From NCBI GenBank assembly GCA_028564925.1, contig CM053028.1:367021012-367085011 (forward strand): a DNA stretch of 64,000 nucleotides. The letters run 5' to 3'. A program made the translations under genes and the position numbers. Each line of letters opens with the position of its first letter. The stretch's first letter is position 1. Origin of the DNA: Lithobates sylvaticus (lineage: Eukaryota > Chordata > Amphibia > Anura > Ranidae). This document shows, in pieces, positions 13,070 to 24,383 of this stretch. The notes below the pieces were generated by a model. It searched no databases. It was not told the origin of the DNA and worked only from the letters and a program-made list of their open reading frames with translations.

Positions 13070-14245
13070 CAAATAAAAAAAAATGAAGAACAAACAAACA
13101 ATACCATATACCCAATCCTATACCCACAGTTGATCCAGAGGAAGGCAAAAAACCCCAGAAAAGCATGATTCAATTTGCTAAAGCAGGGGAAAAAATCCTT
13201 CCTGATCCCCCTAGAGGCAATCGGATATTCCCTGGATCAACTTTACCTATAAATGTTAGTATCCAGTTATATTATGTACATTTAGGAAAGTATCCAGGCC
13301 TTTTTTAAAGCAATCTACTGAGCTGGAGAGAACCGTCTCTGGAGTGAGTCTATTCCACATTTTCACAGCTCTTATGCCACATACACACAATCGGAAATTC
13401 CACCAGCAAAAGTCAGATGAGAGCTTTTGGTTGTAAAATGCGACCATGTGTATGCTCCATCAGACTTTTGCGGAATTCCAGCCAGCAAAAGATTGAGAGC
13501 AGGTTCTCAATTTTTCGGTCAGAAAAAGTTTCTGTACCAATTCCGACGCGCAAAATTCCTACACATGCTCGGAAACAATTTGACGCATGCTCGGAAGCAT
13601 TGAACTTAATTTTCTCGGCTCGTCGTAGTGCTGTACATCACCGCGTTCTTGACAGTCGAAAGTTCAGCAAACTTTTGTGTGACCGTGTGTATGCAAGCCA
13701 AACTTAAACGGAATTCCGTTGGAAAAACCAGCCAAGATTTTTCCGATGGAAAATCCGCTCATGTGTACGCAGCATAACTGTGAAGAAACCTTTCCGTATT
13801 TGGAGATTAAATCTCTTTTCCTCCAGACATAAAGAGTGCCCCCTTGTCCTCTGTGATGACCTTAATGGGAATAACTCCGCACCAAATTCACTATGTGGAC
13901 ACTTATGTATTTGTACATGTTTATCATATCCACCCTTAGTCTCCTCTTCTCAAGAGAGAATAAATTCAGTTCCTCTAATCTTTCCTCATAGCTGAGCTCC
14001 TCCATGCCTCTTATGAGCACTTCTCTGCGCCTTCTCCAGTTCCCCAATATCCTTTGTGAGAACTGGTCCCCAAAACGGAACTGTATATTCCAGATGAGGT
14101 CTTACTAATGATTTGAACAGGGGCAAAATTATCTCTCTGTCTGGAGTCCATACCTCTCTTAATACAAGAAAGGACTTTGCTCACTTTGGAAACCACAGCT
14201 TGGCATTGCATGCTATTATTAAGCTTATGATCTACCTCCACTCTA
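13070..14245 (-). mobile_element. 5'-truncated CR1/L2-type LINE 3' end, decayed
   Basis: On the minus strand the reading-frame pieces RLEELNLFSLEKRRLR (around 13970) and AVKMWNRLTPETV (around 13350) match the extreme C-terminal tail typical of CR1/L2-type LINE reverse-transcriptase polyproteins. The 3' UTR that follows (to about 13070) is shared with the copy at 48513-48793. The frame is broken by several changes, and a Harbinger MITE sits inside it (13375-13774). The 3' microsatellite tail is lost. This is a dead copy. Assignment to CR1 versus L2 is uncertain. Confidence 0.65.
13375..13774. mobile_element. PIF/Harbinger MITE nested in LINE
   Basis: Ends are TGCCACATACACACAATCGG and its imperfect complement ending TGTGTACGCAGCA. 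Flanks are TTA (13372-13374) and TAA (13775-13777), one base apart from a perfect TWA duplication. It splits the LINE between the motifs TTTTCACAGCTC and CTGTGAAGAAACC, so it is younger than that LINE copy. Confidence 0.7.
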
Positions 14246-15040
14246 TGTTATAGGGCAAGAGACGGGAATATTCTGCAGTCCTTTCCTGGATTGACAATGT
14301 TGCTCCTTCATAGATACAGTAAAGTGAGTAAGGATTGTCACCCTAGGTCAGGTGTGTTACTGGCAAGCTCACCAGCTGTGAATAAAGGTAAAGAAATGTA
14401 AAACAGAAACGAATAAAGCCACAAGATTGTAAGTTGCCATATATTACATTTTGTACTTGGGTTTAGATGTACTTTAAATGCATTTGATTCTGAACTACTT
14501 CTCAAATAAACAACAAAAGGAAAGGTCTCACTTCCTATTTCACTTTCCTATTGCTTAGCCTTGGTCTCATAATTGTTTTCTGAACCATCTGTAAAGAAGA
14601 AGTGTTAGAGGGTTGAAACAAACTACCTAACACTGACAGGGGTGCTTACAATGGTCAGATTTTATTCATTTATGTTAAACCTTTATCCCAAAAGGGAAAA
14701 AATGATTACTGTAACTGCTTAAAGTGAAACTTTAACATTTTTTGCAAGGTTATCTCTCCTGCCCCCTCCCCCACTTACACAAAAAGTTAAAACCTTTTTT
14801 TTTTTACTTGCTAAATTCCAGACTAGGCCAGGATGATGTTGCTGCCCCCCTCCCCCACATGAGCAAGCCAGCTGTGGGTCTCTGACAGTTCTCTACCTGT
14901 GTGTGTGCAGGCATAGCATCTCACAAACTGCCTTGTAGGATGTGTGACTTAGTCATCCTAGGAGCCTTTTCTGAGATCTTTTGCATGAGCACAAATCCTA
15001 TCCCCATGGTTTTGCAAAAGTTATAGCGTCTACAAACTAT
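14246..15040. other. Non-coding DNA
   Basis: No gene supported. Contains poly-T near 14790 and C-rich runs (14760, 14850), probably debris of foldback repeats. Confidence 0.35.
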
Positions 15041-15618
15041 GGGAAAGATGTATGGCTTTTTTATGGCATTTTTACTATTATTTTTTATTTTTTACTAGTA
15101 TTGGCGGTGATCTGCGTTTTTTAGCGGTTTTGCGACATTGCGACAGACAGATCGGACACTTTTGACACTTTTTTGACCATTGACATTTATACAGCGATCA
15201 GTGCTATAAAAATGCACTGATTACTGTGTAAATGACACTGGTAGGAAGGGGTTAAGACTAGGGGGTGATCAAGGGGTTAAATGTGTTTTCCCTCAGTGTA
15301 TCCTAACTGTATGGGGATAGGAGTGAGTAGGAGAGGAGACATATCGCTGGTCCTACTTAGTAGGAACAAATGACATGTCTCCTCTCCTCTGACAGCACAG
15401 GGATTTGTGTGTTTACACACACAAATCCCCGTGCTGGGGCTCATGCACACAATCGCGCCTGGCCGGCTGCAATCGCGACCGCCAGCCACGCGCATCGTGT
15501 CCCCCGCTGTGCAGCATGCACGCACCCCTCCGGTGGCTCTTAAAGGAATCCTGTATGGGGTTTCGCACAGGGGAGCCATTCTGCCCCCGTAAATACACGT
15601 GAGCCGTTCGGGAACCGG
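15041..15618 (-). mobile_element. TTAA-flanked (piggyBac-like) element, partial
   Basis: Ends at GGAACCGG followed by TTAA (15619-15622). The interior, read on the minus strand, shares with 15738-16648 the phrases around CACTGATCGCTGTATAAATG and the CGATCACCCCCTAGTCTTAACCCC-type block. The opposite terminus is missing. It lies in inverted orientation next to the more complete copy downstream. Confidence 0.5.
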
Positions 15619-15737
15619 TTAAAGTGTGACATGTTAGGTATCTATTTACTTGGCGTAGCATCATCTTTCATATTTTACAAAAAATATATTTTTTTATTCA
15701 TTAAGCACTACATGCCCAGAAGGTTTCACCCTCTTAA

Positions 15738-16648
15738 CTGCTTGCCGACCAGCTGCCGTCATTTTACTGTGGCAAGTCGGTACGATCCCGTGAGCCAGCG
15801 TAGCTATACGCGACTCGCAGGATCGGGATAGCAGGCACGCGCGCGCCCCCTGCACAGCTGTGGCCGACGGTCGCAATGACCACCTGCCACGAGCGTTTGC
15901 GGGTACGAGAGGCAGAACAGGGACGTTCTGTTCTGTGAGGCGTGACAGATCGTGCGTTCCTATTAGCTAGGATCCAACCCGTCACTTCCTCTAGGTCAGT
16001 CCCCTCCCCCTACAGTTAGAAACACACATAGGGAACACAGTTAACCCCTTGATCGCCCCCTAGTGTTAAACCATTCCCTGCCAGTGACATTTTTACCGTA
16101 ATCAGTGCATTTTTATAGCACTGATCGCTCTGTATAAATGCCAATGGTCCCAAAAATATGTCCGCCATAATGTCGCAGTCCCGATAAAATTCACAGATCG
16201 CCACCATTACTAGTAAAAAATAAAATAATAAAAATTTTATAAATTTATCCCCTATTTTGTAAACGCTATAAAGTTTGTGCAAACCAATCAATATATGCTT
16301 ATTAGTTTTTATTACCAAAAATATGTAGAAGAATACATATCGGCCTAAACTGAGAAAAAAATTGCTTTTAAAAAAAAAAAAAAAAATGGGGATATTTATT
16401 ATAGCAAAAAGTACTAAATATTGTGTTTCTTCAAAATTGTCGCTCTTTTTTGTTTTTTAAAAAAAAATGTAACAATGTTTTACTTTCTGCTATAAAACAC
16501 AGTCAAAAAAATGTAAAAAATCGAATTTCTTCACCAATTTAGGCCATTTTTCCCCAGACCCCAAGGCGGAAACAATGTACAGGTATGTAGCTTCGCGCAG
16601 CCAGACCACCCTGCCACAGTAAATGTGCGGTGGGCACTCTGGAAACAG
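15738..16648 (+). mobile_element. TTAA-flanked (piggyBac-like) non-autonomous element
   Basis: Exact TTAA on both sides (15734-15737 and 16649-16652). Begins CTGCTTGCCGACCAGC and ends ACTCTGGAAACAG. Interior features shared with 52298-53324 include TCAGTGCTAT-type motifs, an unstable A/T-rich block and the CGCTCTATTTTTG-type end. No open frame of note. Confidence 0.6.
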
Positions 16649-16652
16649 TTAA

Positions 16653-17286
16653 AGTGTTTTTTTATTTTTTTATTATTAATTGCGTTTGAGCAAATACCAT
16701 GTGTCATAAAAAATTGCATTGCTCACAATTTTTTTCCCCAGGGTCTCTGCTAAAAAAAATATATAATGTTTGGGGGGTTATAAGTAATTTTCTAGAAAAA
16801 CATACTGATTTAAACTTGTAAACAAAAAGTGCCAGAAAAGGCTTGGTGTTCAAGTGGATCTGCAGGAGAAATCTATAAACTTAGTAAAAGTTGCATAACA
16901 TTGTCAAGAATTTACCTATTTGTGTTAATATAGCTGAGTAGTCAACAGTTATCCCTGTTCTGGTAGCCTATCTGAGAAGTAGCTGGACTTCAAAAAATTG
17001 GCTGCAGATCATTCCTCACTGGTTATTCCTGTTGACAGTTCTGCCTTTGCTCCCTCTAGTTTTTTAATGCATTTCCTGATCTGGTTCAAACCCAGTCTAC
17101 ACTCCCTAACCCCTGCTGTTTTTTTCCTGAATAAGTGGGTGCTCTTCCATTTACTTTTAGCTCTTGCTACACTTTTATCTATGCTTCTGTCTCACTACCA
17201 GATATCAATTTTGCCCAGCAGAATACAACTCTTCACCTGACCTTTATCAACACTATGCCTAACCACTGCTACCCTGCTTAAGACTG
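16653..17286. other. Non-coding DNA
   Basis: No gene or bounded repeat seen. Confidence 0.4.
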
Positions 17287-17289
17287 TTA

Positions 17290-17692
17290 TGCCGCGTACA
17301 CACGATCGGAAATTCCGCCAGCGAAAGACAGATGAGAGCTTTTGGTCGGAAAATGCGACCGTGTGTATGCTCCATCGGACTTTTGCTGGCGGAATTCCAG
17401 CCAACAAAAGACTGAGAGCAGGTTCTCGATTCTTCGGTCGGAAAAAGTTCTGTACCAATTCCGACGCGCAAAATTCCTACGCAAGCTCGGAAACAATTCG
17501 ACGCATGCTCGGAAGCATTGAACTTAATTTTCTCGGCCCGTCCTAGTGTTGTACATGACCGCGTTCTTGACGGTCGAAAGTTCAGCAAACTTTTGTATGA
17601 CCGTGTGTATGCAAGCCAAGCTTGAGCGGAATTCCGTCGGAAAAACCATCCAAAATTTTTCCGACTGAAAATCCGCTCGTGTGTACACGGCA
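17290..17692. mobile_element. PIF/Harbinger MITE
   Basis: Starts TGCCGCGTACACACGATCGG and ends CGTGTGTACACGGCA, with an exact TTA duplication (17287-17289 and 17693-17695). Internal sequence is very close to the copies at 13375 and 33743, including the phrase GACGCATGCTCGGAAGCATT. Non-coding. Confidence 0.8.
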
Positions 17693-17695
17693 TTA

Positions 17696-18119
17696 GCTGC
17701 AAGTGCCCATCATTGAAGCCATCTGTGTGTCCACACTCTGGCAATGACCATTGCAAAAATTCTAACTCCACCACCAGGGTAAAAATGTAAAATAATAAGG
17801 TTAGTGATTGGCCGACTAGTTGAAAGCAACTATAATAAACCTCGGGAGCCATTTAAGCCTATTGCACCTTAAAGAAAAAAGCAAATTTGCCTTACTCATA
17901 GATGAAAAATGGCAACTTTTCTTGAATTTTTCAAGATTTCAAGGAAAAGAAAATCCTCAATCCTGTTCCCCCCCAGAAGGTTATAAACAACCTAAATAGC
18001 AAGCTTACCTGCGTAGTGGGACATGTCCCCCTATATGGGAAACTACACCCAAAATACAAATGTGGTTTGTATACAATGAACAGAGGTATGTAGAAAAGCA
18101 CCTAACAAAAACCTAAGAA
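17696..18119. other. Non-coding DNA
   Basis: No recognisable feature. Confidence 0.4.
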
Positions 18120-19260
18120 AGCTACACACACCCCTTTGTGAAACGCATGGACGTCACCATCGTACGGACGACATGACGCAATCCCCTACAGGCGTGCGCG
18201 AGCCAGTTTCTTTGATGGAGTAACGGAGGAATGGAGGAATGGCCCAACTACCTTGGCCATGCAACTACAAGCGCCTGCATAAGACACACATCTAGCGGTA
18301 TCAAACGAGCGATATACGTGATACACGTTCAAAGCTCAATACAGCCTGACTAGACGCAAACACCACCCGCCCGGACTGGCACCATACACATGGAAACAGC
18401 ATTTTTGCTATTCAAGGATCCGGGAAGAGCCCCATAGGCTATCTACAGCCTCCAACTGGCAATCATTAGCTCACATGGGAGTGGTAATGTATGACGGAGG
18501 TCATATCTGTATAAGTCACTAATATGCGATAGATGTGGTTACCCTACAGTGTTTAATATACTGTCCAATCCGATACAGCATTTAACTAATATTCTCCGCA
18601 AGAGAACTTTTTGATATAGATTGGAAGGACATTCACTACTAGGCAATGGCAATTGCTCATATACAACTATCAGTACTATAAAGGCAGTCACCCATCATTC
18701 AATCCGGGACTTATTCAGTACCATATGATTTGCTCACTAAATATATGAACAGTCAATGGGCATTGTCTTTTTTTCCTATGAGCAATCCATCTATAGGCCA
18801 TCACAGTGCCCCCTTTGTTGCAGTTGTGGTCAGTCATAGGGATTATTCCCTTCCTTTCCTCCCCTCCCCGTTTTTGGTCTCCCCACTGGCTCGAGCCTCC
18901 CAGGGGTATTCGTGATAGCCAGCTTGGTTATTTAGGTATTATATATATATTTTATTACCCTGGATTTTCTATATAGCGCTGCATGTTTCAGCGACAAGCA
19001 GGACTATCACGAATTCCCTCTGGCGTCCGGACGAATGTTTGTTATTCATGTTTTATGTTGTTATGTTCCCCCAATGTTTGTGGTTACCCAGTCTGGTCCA
19101 ATTTGAACCAGTGGGTAATTTACACTAAGTTTAGTCCACTATTTGATATTTAGCAGATTAATTTTCATCTGTACCTGTAATGGAATAAGCCCTACAATAA
19201 ATGTATATATGTATTTTTTTCATATAAAGTTTTTGACTTTGATTTTTGATATACACTGCT
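18120..19260 (+). repeat. Possible decayed 3' region of a Penelope-like or other retroelement
   Basis: CpG-rich DNA starting at CCCCTTTGTGAAACGCATGG resembles the 3' half of a hammerhead-like core (a GAAAC segment) of the kind found in PLE terminal repeats. About 1.1 kb later comes an A/T-rich end (ACAATAAATG, then a poly-T-like stretch). No reading frame survives, and the family link is inferred from this short motif only. Confidence 0.25.
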
Positions 19261-20285
19261 GTTAAAGGAGCCCCACTGCCCTCTGTCTCCGTCTGTTTGA
19301 GATGCTTCTTTTGTACATGTTTGGGGGTTGAACAGTTAGTGGACCAGTAGGACGGTATCCATTCATGTATATAAACAAGCCTCTCCTCTATACATTGTTT
19401 AACAAAAACCTAAGCTCTAAGGGTGTATTTTTCAAACTATAAACATCTGAAATGGCAATACATAGAAAATAAAGATAGAAACCGTGTACTTCTTAATAGT
19501 CTTGTCTAGTAATCCCAACACACCCTTTGCTTTAAAGGAGTAGATAACTTTTATTTATTTTCCCATCACAAAAATAACTATATTTTTCTTTTATTTTACT
19601 CTTGTTGGTCCTTGAACTTCTTCTATTGTTGCTTATGAAAAGACCAAAACTGTGCATTGCTTTCAGCTTCTTGTGGTATGATCCCTTTTATATACTGGGC
19701 AGCATGATAATATCCCACAACACTGTGTTGTCTTTTTGTTGTGCCTGTAGTTTTCTGTTCTCACGGGAGCAATATAAGGCTATGCTAAGGTGAGCCTTTG
19801 GTAAACATAGACTTCTGACAAGATTCTTGTGATGCTCCACTCTTGGAATCTGCACTGTCATATTTGCTCACATGTCTTGCCTGGCATGAGATATTTCCTG
19901 TGTTTGCTGTCCATTGCTTGTTTGTGGTTCCCAGCTGTTTAGTAGTGTTAGTTATATCCTCATAATGGTTTTCCTTTTCTTTTCATCTGCTTGGACTCAA
20001 GATACAACAGTGTACCCATAAAGTTGCAGGATCCTTAGCTGTCCTGGTTTTACCACCTAACCTTGAATAAGCATGCTGCCACTGAACTCTTACCTCCCGT
20101 TGTCCATGCTTTTTCCAGGTTAGTGATTTACCAGGGTTAAAAAAGCAGGATACAACCCTGGAAACTGTATCTTTATAGTCATTTCAGCATTGGCAGCTTC
20201 ATATTTCTCACAGTTTCACTTTAATTTAAAAGAATTTGGGTAATATAGCCAAATTATACTTTAGGTTGTTCACAGACCATTATAA
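19261..20285. other. Non-coding DNA
   Basis: No gene supported. Confidence 0.4.
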
Positions 20286-20286
20286 T

Positions 20287-20375
20287 GTTACATAGTTACA
20301 TAGTTAGTCAGGTTGAAAAAAGACACAAGTCCATCCAGTTCAACCACAAAGTCCATCCAGTTCAACCACAAAATG
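20287..20375 (-). mobile_element. LINE 3'-end fragment
   Basis: The tail TTACATAGTTACATAG followed by GGTTGAAAAAAGACACAAG is the same 3' end seen at 48513 and in the SINE tail at 21278. A 22-bp phrase beginning GTCCATCCAGTTCAACC is tandemly duplicated here. Only the extreme end is present. Confidence 0.6.
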
Positions 20376-20980
20376 TTGATCAATAGGCCATGCTCACAAT
20401 TGCAAAATAGCCACAAACATTTAAAAGAGTACGGCCAAAGCTTTTTTCTCCACACTTCTGTTGTGGGTCACAGGAATGCACTTACTTGTGCTCATCTTGT
20501 GACCAAGAAACAGCCGACAGCGGGCTAAAGCCTATTGTCAGCTAATGTCGTAGAGCCACTCAAGTCTCTGGAAGGATCTCAACTATATTATCGGCATCCA
20601 CCCAGATGCCTGATCAGCGGCTGTCTCAACCTTTTAGACCAGACTCTCTTACTCCCTCCCCAGCCTGGTGCTCCAGTGAGCACTAGAGGAGTAGAGTGGT
20701 AAGCAGTCACCAACAGTCACTGCTATTTACGCAGAGCTCACCAAGAACTGAGGGATCAGTGGTCAGACAATCACTCAGTTATCCGGGCAACGAGGGACAG
20801 CTGTAGCATCAGATGGATGCTGCTGCATGAAGAAGAGTTTTTTTTTAACGACCCCACATTTCTTCTTTAAAGCTAAAGTTTAGGTAGGGCATTTTTTTTA
20901 CATGGTTACATTGGCTCAGCTTGGACCAAAGGAAGTTCTTGCCTATACCTGTGAGATCCTTGTGGAAGATGGAAATTACA

Positions 20981-21341
20981 CAGTGGTGTAGTGGTTAGCA
21001 CTCTCACCTAGCAGTAAAAAGGGTCGCTGGTTCGAATCCCAACCACGACACTACCTGCCTGGAGTTTGCATGTTCTCCCTGTGCCTGCGTGGGTTTCCTC
21101 CGGGTACTCCGGTTTCCTCCCACAATCCAAAGACATGCAGGTAGGTTAATTGGCTTCTGTCCAGAAATTGGCCCTAGTATATAAATGGGGACCTTGGATT
21201 GTGGGCTCCTTGAGGGTAGGGACTGATGTGAGTGTGCAATATGTACAGGGATAGGGACAATTGTATACACTCACTCAGGTTGAACTGGATGGACTGATGT
21301 CTTTATTCAACCTTACTAACTATGAAACTATGAAACTATAA
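20981..21341 (+). mobile_element. tRNA-derived SINE, V-SINE-like
   Basis: The head is tRNA-like: an A-box-like segment GTGTAGTGGTTAGCAC and a B box GGTTCGAATCCC (21029-21040), giving an internal RNA polymerase III promoter. The body GGAGTTTGCATGTTCTCCC ... CCGGTTTCCTCCCAC ... CAAAGACATGC is the conserved central domain known from vertebrate V-SINEs such as HE1. The tail GGTTGAACTGGATGGAC ... TTCAACC followed by TATGAAAC repeats matches the local LINE 3' end, so that LINE probably supplied the reverse transcriptase. Confidence 0.75.
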
Positions 21342-21344
21342 TGT

Positions 21345-21793
21345 AGTAAGCATCGCTATTACAGTGATTGCGGCTAGCTTTTGGATCTGAGGTCGCCCGC
21401 TTGGCATTTGTGCCATTCAGAGAACAGTTTGCATTGTGACTTCACCCTTCCGCCTCTCCACCTCATCCAATCAAAAAATGCTTTGCATTTGCCAAGAAAA
21501 TGCAAAGTGTTCCCTGACTGGCACTTGTGCTGAGTGAGCAACCTCCTGTGTTCACAATGCAAGGCATCCACTGGACACAGGACATGGAAGTTATTGAAGG
21601 TCACTGTAGTAATGTTGTCTAATTGGATCCCACAGATATGGCACATACATACATAAAATTGGTCCACACTGGACCAATGTAATTATAAAAAAAAGCTTTA
21701 AAGCTGAACTCCAGACATATGAAATACATGAATTATAGTAACTATGTATTCATTGGTAAAGCATTGTGTTTCTGTGACTAGTGTAAGTAAGAC
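21345..21793. other. Non-coding DNA
   Basis: No gene or bounded repeat recognised. Confidence 0.4.
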
Positions 21794-21796
21794 TAA

Positions 21797-22103
21797 AGCC
21801 TTGTACACACGATCGCATTTTACGCAGACAAATTGTCAGACTTTTGTCCGAAGGGGCGTTGGCCATGAACTTGTCTTGCATACAAACGGCACACAATTGT
21901 CAGATAACAAACACGAACGTAGTGATATACTACGTGGCTTTTCAGCTCTTTAACGACACCCTTTGGGCACCTTCTGCTATTGTTGTGTTTGTTGAGCATT
22001 GATTCCGAGCATGCATGTTTGTACTTTGGACTTTTGTCTGACGGACTTGTGTACACACAAACGTAAAATCTGACAACAGACCGTCGTCCGCGGAAAATTT
22101 ATT
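21797..22103. mobile_element. Harbinger MITE, left part, interrupted
   Basis: Begins AGCCTTGTACACACGATCGC after TAA (21794-21796) and matches 49159 onward through the phrase GATTCCGAGCATGC. At the point where the sister copy reads ATTTATTAGCATG it is interrupted by a second Harbinger element starting at 22104. Its right end is not found in the window near this site. Confidence 0.6.
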
Positions 22104-23075
22104 AAGCCTCGTACATACAATTGGATTTTCCGCCGGGAATTGTGTGATGACAGGCTGTTGGCAGAAAATCCAACCTATTGTACGCTCCATCGCACAATTG
22201 TTGTCGGATTTTCTGAGGACAAATGTTGGATGACAGGCTTATAAATTTTCCATGGAAAAATGTCTGTTGTCGGATTTTCTGATCATATGTACACAAGTTC
22301 GTCAGACAAAAGTCCAAAGTACAAACACACATGCTCGGAAGCAAGGACGAGCCAGAAAAGGTCAGTCTTGTAAACTATCGTTCATAATGGAAAATTAACA
22401 TTCGTGATGTGGCAAATTCAGAAATCTCGAAATGCAGCGCACATTCTCTTCTTCTTTAATGGGATAATAATGAAGCTGCTTTGCTGGTAATACTGATGGA
22501 GTTCTGCCAAATGTATTTTAAAAGGCTTTTTTTTTCTAGTGATATCAAGAATAATATTATGCTTGTTATTTAATTTTTTTTGGGCAAGTTACCACAACAC
22601 TATTATACCGTTGTTTTTAAGATCAAAGATACAACTATGTTGGTGTCCCTTGTTAATTTTACATTGTATTTTTTTAAATGTAACTGCCTACTCCCAAACT
22701 GTCATTTGAAGTAAAACACATAGCCAAGTATTATTCTCCACAATTTTTTTATTGTGCATTAAAAAAAGAAAACAAATAAAATTAGACAAGCTATCTGCCA
22801 ATAGAACTTAACCAAAAAGTGCAGTCTATGCATCCAAAAATATAGAAAATATACCAAATCAAATCACTATTCAACCAAAAAAATAATGTCAAAGCAATAA
22901 CTCCAAGGCCAATAATAAATACACTTTATATCCTCTGATTCCGCAACATGTCTGATTGACGAACGGCCATTCAGAAACGAACTGAAAAGCAGGAAATGAA
23001 AACCGCGAACTGAAAAGCGCTAAATGAAAAGCGCAAAAAGAAAAGTGTGAATCAACACTCACCAAACTTCTACTA
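22104..23075. mobile_element. Harbinger-derived element, nested, right end lost
   Basis: Begins AGCCTCGTACATACAATTGG after TTA inside the preceding MITE. It is collinear with 40472-41650, sharing GATGACAGGCTGTTGGC, GGATAATAATGAAG, the ACATTGTATTTTTTTAAATG block and CCATTCAGAAACGAACT. It lacks the transposase-coding segment found in the other copy. Similarity stops near CTTCTACTAACAC (about 23075), just before the PLE insertion, and the right terminus does not reappear after the PLE. Confidence 0.6.
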
Positions 23076-23090
23076 ACACATATCTCTGGG

Positions 23091-23105
23091 AGGTCTCTCA
23101 ATCTG
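23091..23105 (+). repeat. 15-bp target-site duplication, left copy
   Basis: AGGTCTCTCAATCTG is identical to 31551-31565. It sits immediately outside the left arm of the Penelope-like element, so the whole head-to-head structure between them was inserted as one unit. Confidence 0.9.
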
Positions 23106-23776
23106 TAAAAAAAAAAGAAAGTGCAGCGCAAAACATATAAAAAATGGAATATAAAAGTTCATATCCAATTAGCAATGTGTAGAGTGATGTGGATGAGAAC
23201 ACCCAGTGACTGTAGACTTTCAGTAAGTTTCACAGTGACAATCCTCCACCAAACGGAAAAGGTACTCTTACCAAATGTGATAATCAAAAACGCATGGACC
23301 CATTCGTGGGATGATGGTGCGATAACGATCCAACCAGGAGAAAATCCAAAGGTGTGTGATGACCAGGACACCAGAACTATCCTGAGGATGCGGCTCCAAC
23401 CAAGATAATCCACCATGAGATGATTATGCAGGTTTAATGCCCAAGAAAAAATAAAAGATGCAATCTCAGTGCAGACTGTATAAAAATCTTGTTTTATTTA
23501 AAAAGGGGGGATAACACTGAAGCTCCAATGGATATAAAGGACTGCACAGACAGTTGAAGCATGCAAGCCTCTGCATAAAAAACAGCACAGCAGTGGAGCC
23601 CAGTAGCTCAATTAGAGCTCTGATGAGTATAGGCTGTACAAGCAATTAGGGCAAGCAGGCATCTGCACTGAATACAGCACATACATAGAGCACAATGAAA
23701 ACAAATAACTAAAAAACATCAGTGGTGTAAAGCCACTGTGTATAGCGTGATGGAGCGCGGGTGACTGGCATAAGCG

Positions 23777-23838
23777 ATAGCTCCTCCCCCGTACGCACGT
23801 TACGTCCTGTGGACTTCGTCAGCGGTGGGTGGAGCTAT
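23777..23838 (-). ncRNA. Hammerhead-ribozyme-like motif, left arm
   Basis: This is the minus-strand counterpart of the motif at 30717-30778 and identical to it in sequence: outer stem ATAGCTCC/GGAGCTAT, core CTGACGA, stem II GTCC-ACA-GGAC, and a 3-bp stem III. It lies about 550 nt beyond the ORF2 stop in the 3' UTR. It carries the same departures from the canonical core as the right arm, so these probably existed in the source element. Confidence 0.55.
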
Positions 23839-24383
23839 CTAGTCACCTTGCGCTGTTAATATAGAGGCCTGGGTGGTAAACGAGCAGCGTGATAGGTGCA
23901 GAGAAACACCAGTGCCAGAGGTCCTAGCACCGGACGTTCTTTAGTGACACAAAGACACAACTTAGCTTGTGGGGACACCGAAGGCACAGTTTTAAAACCT
24001 GTACTGGAATTAAAACATACTCCCATGGTATATGCTGGATTCACATGGCTGAGTGATAATTAACCAGCACTAGCAAAAGCAGCCAAAAGGAGTCTATATA
24101 CAAATAGAAAACAAACAGTTATAAAAATGCCACAACCTTCCAAAAAAATAATGGATGATTAATGCACCCGCGTCCATCATTACTAAATTCACATATTATA
24201 TAGATAACAAGTATCTCAACCTTACTAATTTAGCTGATTTAATTTAAGATATACAATAAAATATAATATAAAATTATATAATAAAAAAAAAAAAAAAAAA
24301 AATTATACAAAATATACATATACACACACACACATATATATATATAAATTGTATAAAAATGACAATAGCAATTAATTTTTAAT

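Noticed and set aside
17259-17852. 197-codon minus-strand frame
   Set aside because: Lies across a Harbinger MITE (17290-17692), and the same MITE gives comparable frames at its other copies; no protein domain.
20984-21055. tRNA gene
   Set aside because: A and B boxes are present, but the cloverleaf is degraded and it continues directly into a SINE body; treated as the SINE head.
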